DNA of 64,000 nt from Sinotaia quadrata (Eukaryota; Mollusca; Gastropoda; Architaenioglossa; Viviparidae). The position numbers and the translations under genes are program-made. The stretch lies in the NCBI GenBank assembly GCA_028829895.1, contig CM054179.1, forward strand, positions 41,120,617 through 41,184,616, in the 5' to 3' direction. This document shows, piece after piece, positions 36,401 to 48,400 of this stretch. Each line of letters begins with the position of its first letter. The stretch's first letter is position 1. The notes beneath the pieces were generated by a model. The model was not told where the DNA came from. It saw nothing but the letters and a program-made list of their open reading frames with translations, and ran no database searches.

Positions 36401-39400
36401 AAGAACCACGCTTTCTGTCCAGAGTTTTGCGCAGCCTTGTTACTACACGACGTAAGCTGACCACACGAGTATTGCGACGGTTGATTAATGGTTACTTTAA
36501 TGCACCAGTGTCCCAGCGCAAGGAGGACCTTACACAGTTTCTTACTGATGTAATTTTGTTGGTGTTGTATGTTATATTTTAAGCCAATTTTTAAAGTTTA
36601 TTTTCAGTGTTTGTTTGGAGGCTTAAGTTTCAGTGAAATTTTACATTGTGTATACTAGCCAGCAGATTACAGTTCTTAGGTACAGTGGGCTTTGAATTCA
36701 AGTGAGAATCATTTTCTATAGAAAAATTGATTGAGTTCTAACTACACCATCTTCATTTGCAGGCTGTTACAGGTGAAGTATAAATGCAGGTTTCACAGAA
36801 AAATGTGCACACTGATCATATTTGCACAACTTCCATTGACATATATCCATTCATGATCTAAAAAAATGGATAGATAAATCTTTCTGTTTTGGCTGCATTT
36901 TCCATCAGTTAAATGCAGTCTCTTCTCTCCTCATAGTCAATCCCCCCTCCCCCAAAAAACCAAACCATGATAACAAAATGATTCCATCCTTTTAATTTTA
37001 TATTTATTTAATGAACGTTATTATGAAACTATAATATTTTTGTATTTATAAACAATATTAAAAAAATATTAAGAAACACATAAATGCTGACACTAATAAA
37101 TTTTTAATTTTAAAATGTTTTGTTGCCAATATTTATGAAAGTAATAATAGATTTTTTTTTTATATAAAAGGAGTTTTTGTGTTATAAAAGAACTAACTCT
37201 GCCCCTAAGTGATACTCTGCATGTCATCTGACTTCAAATTTTTACTTTGTTTTGTGTGTGGTTATTTTATACATGATATATTTATGTCTGTGTCAGTGAG
37301 AATAAGATATAATTTAATAAATCATTTCAGTGTTTTGTAGAACTCATTTATGAATTATTCAGAAGTAATTACTGAAAGTAAATCTAAAGTAAAGGATTAT
37401 TGGTAGTCAGCGCATTTGAGTGTTTTTTTTCCTTCCTTATTTCTAATTTTTACTATATCTAGCGAAGGAAAAGTAAAACTAAGTCAAACTGTAAGCAGAT
37501 TAAGTTGTCTGTTTAGGAGAACACAGTTGATGGTCCATCTTTTCGCCCACGATCTGCAAAACAGTCTACTCAGACCTTGCTTTTGGAGACTGAAGTCTAT
37601 TTGCACCTTCTAGTTCTGATTTTCCTCATTGACTCCAAACAGTATGAAGATGCCATTCGTTGTTCAGAATTACTCATGGCTAAGGTGATACCTCAGAACC
37701 GCCGTAGCTTGGACATGCTGGCAGCAAAATGTTACTTTTACCACTCACGTGCCTATGAGCTCAATGGTAAACTCGACACTATTCGTGGGTAAGTGCTCTT
37801 TCAAGAAATTTATTTGAAAAATTAAATATTGATTCCTTGACAGAAGTTTGAGCTGTTGTGGTTTGTAAAATTTGACAAATTTTGATAATTATAAAATGTG
37901 TCTTATTGTAACATTTACTGTGTGCTTCTCATCCATCCCTTAACTGCTTTACTATAAACTTTTCTCTTTGGTATTGTTAGAGGTTCATATAAACAGATAA
38001 TTCACTTTTCCATAGATATCAGAGATAATACCTTTTTTTTGGTGGTGGGACACTAACATTTCATTTAAGTTTTGTTCATTTTGGAGGAGAGGGTGTATCT
38101 GTACATTAAATTATGAAAATAATAGTTTTTTGTTGTTGATTAATAGTGATAGTAGAAGCTGCATATTGATTAATTCAGTATTTGATAGAGAATAGATAAT
38201 TAGGTTATAATTTTTGTGCTTTATTACGTTCAAGCTTAACTTTGCAATTAGCTTTTTCTTTGTCAGATTTGTGATTAGGATTTATGCTTTTTTTTTCCAA
38301 AATACACATAGCCAATACTATTCTGATTGACAACTGAAGATAAAGGAAATTTTCAGAGAATTTTAATATGTAAATCTTCAGTGTGCAATTATTTTTTCCA
38401 TTTCCTGTAACTCATTCATGTACTCTCTCTCTCTCTCTTTCTCTCCACTTTCATAGACTGTAGAATATAGTAAAATGTTGTAACTTTCTCATCTTCTTTG
38501 CAACACTAATAATTTAAATACATCTCACATAATTTATAACTCCATTTCACTTACAACTTTGAGTTTAATTCCATGATACTTGGTCCTTATGTTCTCTGAT
38601 GAGTTTAAATAAGAATCAGTGTGATTTTACCTCACATTTTATCATGCTGTGTGTCTGCTTCTGGTCATTAACTTTTTTTAAGACTCTAAGGGACATTTGA
38701 AATAATCTTTTCAACATTGTAGATTTGAATGAGCCTGTCCATTATTTCATTCTTGTTTGATATTACTTTTCATTTATAGGGATACATTTTAATGAAAAGT
38801 GAGGCTCCATTACTGTGGAAATGGACAACCACACCTCCTACTCCTACCACACCTTTCCAAATATTTATTAACTAAAAAGGAATTTTTTCATGTTATTAAA
38901 AACTAAATATAATATGAAACTTGAGACATTATTATAAATGCAAATTGGTTAAATTGGTAGGTGTTCGAGGTGAAATTAAAATTAAAAATAATATATAATA
39001 AAATGTGAGGAGACGTAAGTTGAAGATCCCTATACTTACCATGATTCATGACAGAACTGCTGGAAGTGTGTTGGTTTCAGTCATGGACACTGTCATTCAG
39101 AACCATTTGTGGTTACACTTTTTTCACGTATTATTTATTATATCGATATTAAATGTTCACATTTTAAATATTTAATAGGATACAGAATTTAAGTAGTTTT
39201 CTAAATGCAAATTTGATTTATAATGAGAGTCATAATTCAGAATCATTTGATTTAACCTTGTGATTTTTTTTATTCTAGTTAGATCTGTTCTGAGTAGGTG
39301 TTCTTTTTTAAAAAGAAGTTTATTGAATTTGCTTGAATTGCATTATTAATATAGCATAACAACAAACATTTTTCCTATCAGCTTTTCACATTCTTGTATG

Positions 39401-42400
39401 AAAAACATGACCTTGTTGTTGTACAATTACTTTTATAAAAAGAGTTTGAATGAAGTAAACATCTAGCGTGCTGATACATCCTTTTCTTTTCATAATCTTT
39501 AATTTTATTTTATCTTTGTCACAAATTCTGGTTATGCATATGAAAATAGTATTTATCACTTAAGAGTGTTACTGTTACAGATAGTTCTTAAGCATTTATC
39601 GCAAATATAAGTCTTAAGTATTTCATAATTTATTCTTACACACTTTACCTGAATTTATTCCTTTTTCTTTCTTTTTAATAAATCCCGAAACAACAAAAAA
39701 AACCACAACAGATTTCTTCACGCTAGGTTGCGAACTGCCACATTGCGGTCAGATTTTTCAGGTCAAGCCGTATTGCTCAACTTGCTTTTGCGTAATTACT
39801 TGAGCAGCAACCTGTTTGAACAGGCTGACAAACTTGTGTCCAAATCAAGCTTTCCAGACAGTGCCACAAATAATGAATGGGCCCGCTTCTTGTACTATTT
39901 AGGTGAGTTAAAGTTTACCAGGTTTTGTAGTTAATTGCAAGCTGTACTATTTAGGTGAGTTAAAGTTTACCAGGCTTTATAGTTAATTGCAAGCTGTACT
40001 ATTTAGGTGAGTTAAAGTTTACCAGGCTTTATAGTTAATTGCAAACTGCACTATTTAGGTGAGTTAAAGTTTACCAGACTTTATAGTTAATTGCAAGCTA
40101 TACTATTTAGGTGTGTTAAAGTTTACCAGGCTTTATAACTAATTGCAAGCTGTACTATTTAAGTGAGTTAAAGTTTACCAGGCTTTATAGTTAATTGCAA
40201 GCTGTACTATTTAGGTGAGTTAAAGTTTACCAGGCTATATAGTTAATTGGAAGCTATACTATTTAACTTATGAGTTAAAGTTTATAAAGTTTATCAGGCT
40301 TAGTTAATTGGAAGCTGTACTATTTTACTATTTAGATGTGTTAAAGTTTACCAGGCTTCATAGTTAATTGCAAGCTATCCCGGAGCAAGGCAAATGGTGA
40401 TCATTTAAATTTTAGGGTGGTTTTGTTTGTGACACTCAATGACTCATAATTCCACATTAGATTGATTGTTCTCTTTGTTTTCCAGGAAAATGGGAGTTCC
40501 ATTGCCCAAACCTAAAATTAGTGCTTTAAAATTGAAAGTCAAGTGAACAGGAATTCTTGCATGTAATCATGTACACGGAAATACACACAGATTTAATAAT
40601 AAAAGTGTGATATTTCAATTTTTTTCTAAACAGTTTACAAAATTTTAAGTAACCACAGCTTTTATAAGTGCTATTAATTTAGAATTGAATGTAAATTAAA
40701 TTTTTTATTATTATAAAAGGCCTTGCATGAGAATACAGAGTTTCTAAATACTTTGGTCCAAACCTACTGGAGGTTATTTCATGTGCAGTTAAGTTGAATG
40801 AGACACTGGTACTTTTGTTAAAAATCATATCATCGCTATAAAAGAATGGCTATTCAGCCCTCATTTGTGTACAGTGGTAACATTAAAAATCCTGCAGAAA
40901 TGTGCTATTTCAATTACGTCTGTTACAGTAACCATTAGGACTAAGAGATTATTTGCACAATTGGCTAAAGTTCTCTTACTTTTTGGAATGCAGTTTTTAA
41001 ATTATATAATGTACATATTAGCAAAATTAACTCTGTAATTATTATAATTCTTTGGAAATTGGATATACCACTAAATGTTGTAAACGCATGCATGCATATG
41101 CACACACACACACACTCTCTCTCTCTCTCTCTCTCTCTCTAGTTAACTCATTGCATCTTGTATTACCAGTGCCATGTGAACAATTCTTTTAATTTTTTTT
41201 ATATTGATTTATTTAGTGGGATTTGTTGCTTTTCTATTGTCAAGTTTTACAACATTAATGTACTCAGATAGTCTGGTTGCTTGCCATTCATTCAGTTTTT
41301 TTACAATAGCATTAACAAGCACAGCTGCTTTTGTCAGGGATTTTATGACGTTAATGCACGCAGAATGTAGCCTTATTGTTTGCCTTCTGTCAGGTCGCAT
41401 AAAGGCAGCTCAACTGGAGTACTCTGAAGCCCATAAACACCTACTTCAGGCTACCAGGAAGGCACCACAGCAAAGTGCAGTCGGCTTTAAACAGACGGTA
41501 TGTTAGAATAATAATTCTACAGCAATTTAAAACAATACTTTGGAAGAAATATGGCTAGCATTTTAATTTTAATAAAGAAATGTAGTAATGATCTTGCAGA
41601 GCCAGATATAAAATGGAAATACTCTATGTTTCAGTTACAACACAAATTATTATTTCTTTAAACAGATACATTCTTTAGCAGCAGTATGACTCATTATCTT
41701 TATATAGTATAATCTGCTTCCTGATAGGATGGTTCATTATCTTAGTAGAAAGTGCTTTGTAAGTACAGTATAGTATGCTTTCTGATAGTCTTCAAACTTT
41801 TCCTCTACTTTATGCATGAGTGATATATGTGCTAAGCTATTATAATTAATAATCAGTTAATTTGAAGTAGAATGATTTTCTATTCTGAGTATTGTTTTTA
41901 CAATGGCAGTCTTACCCTAATGATGTTAAATTATTGAGGACATCAAGAGTTAGCTCCTTTCGTCTCCAAACATTTTGGATGTTTTTTGAGCTTTTTATGG
42001 AGGCCATAGAAACATTAATTTCTTCTTCATTATTATAAATTGTTTCATCAAATAGCAGTAAAAATTCCATTCAGTCATTAATAATAAAATTGGTAAGAAT
42101 TGTTTAATGTGTAGCTAGCTTCGATGTTGCACCTGCATGCATGCTTGCTTATACAGAGTTAGGATTAGATAGTATTGGAAAAAGACTACCAGTGATGCAT
42201 GCACTTATTTGGTGCACATAAACGAGGTTACATACACCAATTAATATACGTATTTACAAAGAAACATTGAATTTTCAAGTACATGTACTTTGTGTTTTTG
42301 CATAGCTGGGAAACATTTGCTCCAGTGTATATGTATTTATGTACAACAAGTATTTGATGCAGCATGTGTATTTTTGTACAACAAGCATTTGCTGCAGAAT

Positions 42401-45400
42401 ATGTATTTTTGTACAACAGACAATTGCCTCAAAGTATATGTATTTATGTACAGCAAACATTTGCACATAGTGTGATTGCAATAGTATAAAATAAAAATTT
42501 GCTGACTGTGTAAACGAATTTGAGTTTTTAACAATACAATTAAAGTTATTTTTATTTCTTGCAAAGAAGGATTGACTAACTTTCTTGAAGAAAGAATTTA
42601 TTCACACATTTGTGCACAGATACGCTTAATTTAAACAAGTTGTACTATGTCAGTGATCTTATGGATTATCCAACCAGATTTTCTTTTTAATTAGACATTC
42701 TTTCTAATGAGTCACCCTGCTTTATTTTCACGGAATCTCATTCTGTCTTGAAGTTAAAATATTATAGTCATTCCTAATAACAATGTATTGAGCCTGTAAA
42801 TTTACTATTTACAGACTTCTTATTGTGTATTGAACTTAAAGTATGGTTTACATAATAACATTTTAACCATAAATTTTGTTATGAATGATTTTTTATTATG
42901 TACGGGTAAAGGTAAGGACAGTTTACACATATAATAATAATGTACTGAACTATAAATTTAGATAGTATTCATCATGTTTCTTTTGCAAGGTTCAAAAATT
43001 GGCAATTGTGGTGGAGCTGTTGTTGGGGGACATTCCAGATCATTCTGTGTTTAGGCAGCCAACCATGCGTAAAACCCTTGGTCCATATTTTCAACTTACA
43101 CAAGGTAATTTGTTTAATTTGATGTTCACTTGCACACCCTATTAAAAAAATAAGACATGTTCTTCACAGAAGAAGTAAATTATTCACAGTTATTTTGCTT
43201 TTTCTGATTTCATATTGATTTGGGGGGAAAGATTTCTGCAAGGGCTCCTTCAAAAGAAATACATACACTCCTATAACTAATTGACTTTTAGGAAAGGCCT
43301 CTTCAAAACAAATACGTACACTCCATCAACTAAATGGTTTTTAGGAAAGACCTCTTCAAAACAAATATGTACACTTCCACAACTAATTGACTTTTGTGAA
43401 AGACCCCTTCAAAACAAATATGTTCACTCCATCAATTAATTGGCTTTTAGGAAAGACCCCTTCAAAGCAAATACATACACTCCATCAACTAATTGGTTGA
43501 AAAGACTCCTTCAAAACAAATATGTAGACTTTCAACTAATTTGTTTTTAGGAAAGACTCCTGCAAGGTATCCTTCAAAACACATCTATACTCCGTCAACT
43601 AATTTGCTTTTAGGAAAGACTCCTGCAAGGTATCCTTCAAAACACATCTATACTCCGTCAACTAATTTGCTTTTAGGAAAGACTCCTGCAAGGCATCCTT
43701 CAAAACAAATATCTACATTCCATTAACTAATTGGCTTTTAGGAAAGGTTCCTTCAAGAGCTTCTAAGCAAATTTTTAATTTCTTGAACTATAGCTGTATA
43801 GGAAAGACTTCTTTTAACCCGTTCGCCGGCGGCCATGTTTTGACGCTTAACGATAACTGAATGGGTCAGTGTGCTAAAAAATTTAAAGCGACTGTAATTA
43901 TCAATGGATTTTAAAAATTTAAATTACTACCTATTATAGACATACTAAGGAATCTTAAAAGTATTTTTTAAATTTTTTTCGAATTCAAAAACAAAGAAAT
44001 AATACAAAGATTTCTGATCTTTTTGTTGAACTTGGGAACATTTTCACCGTTTTTTTTTTTTTACTAGTCTACTAAATAATTAAAAGCAAGCATAATTCGT
44101 ACAATTCTAAAATGATTTTCAAAATAAATATTATGGGGGACATTTTAAAAATATTTATTTAATTTTTTAACGTTTGCTTATTATTATTTTAAATTCAAAA
44201 ATAAATAAATAAATAAAAAGTTTTCTTACCTTTTTCTTGTGTTGACCTTCGACAATTTGTTAGATGTTTCCTTGAATAAAATCCGAAAGAAAACGATTTT
44301 TGTTGATTGCCATTTGAATATATGGTATAAATAATAATTTATCTTGTGTAAATAAATATTATTCTGGGGAAATTGGTTGATTTTGAACAAAACGAAAGAG
44401 TCATATGAAAACCACGAGGGTTCGGTTTGAGACTGATCGGTTTTTTTTTTTTTATTATCAAATGGTCACATCCAAAAATTCAGTAGGCCTGTCGAATTTC
44501 ATCTACAATATATTAAATTAATTTACACAATAAAGTTCTTTAGGTAGGATCAGGCAATCAACTAAAAATCGTGTTTGAAACGTGCAATGTATAATTCCAA
44601 ACCGGTTCAAAATGGCGGCTCAGCTTCTTTTCAAGCGAGGGGTGACTCGGGATTTCTGAACTTTGTAATGGAAAATACCTTTCTAAAATTAGTTAGCCAA
44701 TGATAAAATTAGAGCAGATTGGCTGCTGAACACAAACATATCTTTCTCCTTGACCTTGATTGGTATTTTTTAAAAAGTGGCTATCGATAAAAATAGTATC
44801 ATAACGACGTCATAACGACGTCCACGAGGGTTCGGTTTGAGAGCGATCGGTTTTTATTTTTTATTATCAAATGGTCACATCCAAAAATTCAGTAGGCCTG
44901 TCGAATTTCATCTACAATATCTTAAATTTATTTACACAATTAAGTTCGTTAGGTAGGATCAAGCAAACAACTGAAAATGGTCCTTGAAACGAGCCATGTG
45001 TAGTACAAACTTAGGTTCAAAATGGCGGCTCAGCTTCGATAAACGTGAGGTGTCTGGGGATTTCCGAACTTTGTAATGGAAAAAACCTTTCTAAAAATAG
45101 TTAACCAATGATAAAATTAGAGCAGATTGGCTGCTGAACCCAAACATATCGTCTGCTTGACTTGATTGTTATTTTTTTTAAGTGGCTATCGATTTAAAAA
45201 AGTGTGCGCATGCGCTAACCTAACTCGGTAGCGGGCCGGCGAACGGGTTAAGGGCTTCTTAATTTCTAATTTGCATATAATAAGCACATAAATATCATAC
45301 TTTTTGTTTGTCTGATGTCATATAGAGTAAACATTGCTTTTTTTTTTTTTTTTTTACTTGTGAGCCATCTATTTTAAGTTGAATAGTTAGTGATGTAGCA

Positions 45401-48400
45401 TTTTAAAGTGTGCATCTTTGTCATCTCTTTTCTTCAAATTGCTGAATAATTTGTTTGTTGAATTTCAAGCCATAACAGTTCATTTGCCTTTAGATGAATT
45501 TTTTTGGGGAAAAATGCTGTGTTCAGTCACCTTGTTACTTTGTTGTTTTAAATTAAAAAACAATACATGTTCTGAAACTTTAGATGATATTATGTCTTAA
45601 AAATGCTTTTGTACTTTATTACAGATAAATTTACATATATTTACATATAGTTTGCAAACAGGTTTTTTTTTTCACTTTTTACTAAATGTTTTGATTTAGT
45701 ATATTTGCTATAATTTTTATGTTGCCATTTATAACAATTTTTTTTTTATAACGAATCCAGAATGAATATTTATTTATCTAGCAAAGCATGCCAGTTACTA
45801 ATAGGCATGTTCAAATGACTATTTCAGAAATTGTTTGAAATTTCCCCTTAACATTTTGCCTGCAACATGATATCATCTAATACTTTTATTGAAATAATTT
45901 AGTTCTATCTGCTTAGAACTGTCCTACAGTTACAAATTGTATTTGCCCATAATTTACTATTTTGAATTGTAAATCATCATTGTAAAACTACTTTGCTTAC
46001 TAAAGAAGTGACTTGACACTTGACAAAGTTCACATTTGGTTTTTTATTTTGTTTTATTATTGCCATGTGTTTTTCTTTTCCTTCCACAGCTGTGCGGGCT
46101 GGAAATTTGCCCAAATTCAATGAGACCCTTGCTAAATTTGGCCCCAAGTTCCAGGCAGAGGATACATATACATTGATCATCCGACTTCGTCACAATGTCA
46201 TTAAGACAGGTGTGCGTATGATAAGCCTTTCATACTCTCGCATCTCCTTGTCTGATATTGCACAAAAATTAACATTGGACAGTCCAGAAGACGCAGAATT
46301 CATTGTGGCCAAGGTAAGTAATGCATGTTTTTTAATTTTTTTAGTAATTTATTATAACTATTTACTCTTCTCCAATTTTAATTTAAATGCTTCCGAATTT
46401 AAATTAAAAAAATATTACATGTTTAGAACTTTTCTCTTTTCTTTTATAAATCATTCTTCTTTTAATTTAAGAATAACACTTGTCTGATCATTGAAAATTT
46501 GAGTTCCTGTGGGAATCCTTTAGAATGATGAAACATTGTTTTTCCTTTGGTTTTCTTAACCAATGCACATTATTCAAAACTAATATTTCATGATCCAGAT
46601 GCAGAGGCTGTTGTCCACATTTTTTTGTAGTGGAGAGAAAAATCCTAGGAAAAAAAGAACAATTCAGGTGATGTGAGTCATGTGTGGGGGCTCAGACACA
46701 AAAAGACCAGATTCTTTTTTTCTTGGCTTGGGATTTTATCAATTCTGACTTTCTTTTAACCCCATGGTAAATAAAATGTCTAAAATTGTCTTTTAAAATT
46801 CTTTTTATGGTCGCCTTAGTGGCAGCATGCAAGATCGGTGAAATGCATGTATGAATTATGCAAAAATTATTTTCCTAAGTGAAGATTCATCTAGATTTGT
46901 AACAGACATTTTTTTTTCTGGATACACTTCCTGGTCAGGACATGCAGTTAGTCATTATCTCCCTTTATCAGTGTCAGAAGATAATGCCTCTTGCATACTA
47001 ACTTAGCAATTTTTGCTTGTATACACTTCACATTCAATTTATGTAATTTTCCTTTACCAGAGAAATGTATGTCTCCTATTTGTTATTTTCCTATACTCAG
47101 GTTATTTGATGGTGTCAAAATATTGTCTACTTACAATAACCTAATTACATATCAGGCAAGCCTGATGGGACATGACTTGTGGGAATTACTACTGAGTGAA
47201 TTCTATATCAATTCTCTTTCCCTCTGGGGTTAGATAGGCCCTTAGTTCTGAATTGTATGTGAGACTCCCATATAGCTCCTGCGTATTATTCATCTGGTAT
47301 GTATGCAAAGAAACATAGAAAATTCCTTTACGTTATGGAAATGTTTTTATTTTGAAGGCATTTGGTAATTGTACATACTATTTAATTTTTAAAATGTTTG
47401 TTCAAGGCAATTCGTGATGGTGTGATAGAAGCAACAATTGATCATGAGAAAGGGTATGTTCAGTCAAAAGAGACTTCAGACATCTACAGTACTGGTGAGC
47501 CTATGGCAGCTTTCCACCAACGCATAAGTTTTTGTCTCGACATTCATAATCACTCGGTCAAGGTAGGAAACTTTTGTGTTTATTTTCTGCTTAACATCTA
47601 CTTTCATTATTGTGAATTTGGGATATTTTCATGGTTATTTCACAGTCTTATTCATGTCAGCCTTGTTTTTATTGCCTTGCTTGCATAATCTTACTTAGTT
47701 AAATATGCATCAGTATTGCCAAAGGTATTGTAAGTATCAGAGCACTTGGAGCCACTTTTCCTGTCCATGTTTATTTGTTGCAAGATTTACTTTTTTGATT
47801 GCTCTTGTTAGGGTTATATCTGTAAATACAATGTGGAGTCTCAGTATCTTAACATTACATTGTTGTAACAAATACGCACTCTAAATAAAATGTTGAATAC
47901 TGGAAATCCTTCAATTGTAACAGTGCATTTCTGGAAAGTGCATTATAATCAGAAATGCATCGTTAACTGGAGTATATTTTGTTATGGCTACATATTATGA
48001 GAAGGGTTTACTATCATAGATGATAGAATTTGAATAGAATATTTTTGCAGCAGTATAATACAATAAATGTTACAAATTCATCAACTAAATGCTTGTATTA
48101 GAGAAAAGAAGAGCCAGTCTTGGCTGGATATGAAATTTATGAAACCTTGTTATCATAGAAAATGTTTTCCAACTAATTTTTATTTGAAAATTTAAATAAA
48201 AAGTAAACAGCTTAGTGAATCTTGTTGAATTGTGAGTCAATTTTGAAATATTTTCAAGATGATTTCAGTTTTCTCAAAACTCATTTTTAAAAGGTTTGCA
48301 CCACAGACTTCTTTTACTATCTATGTTGATGTTACAAAGTATGACCTTGAGAAATAAATAAACACAAAACAGTTGAAATAGTTTCTTTTATATAGTATTT

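Noticed and set aside
36550..36582. Extension of PSMD3 exon 2 to the in-frame stop at 36580
   Set aside because: The donor GAT|GTAATT joins in phase to exon 3 at 37517 and restores the family alignment; the extension encodes only a short hydrophobic tail.
46020..46487. A 155-codon continuous frame as a single-exon gene
   Set aside because: The central part is PSMD3 exon 7 with clear CAG acceptor and GTAAGT donor; the ends are intronic low-complexity sequence that stays open by chance.
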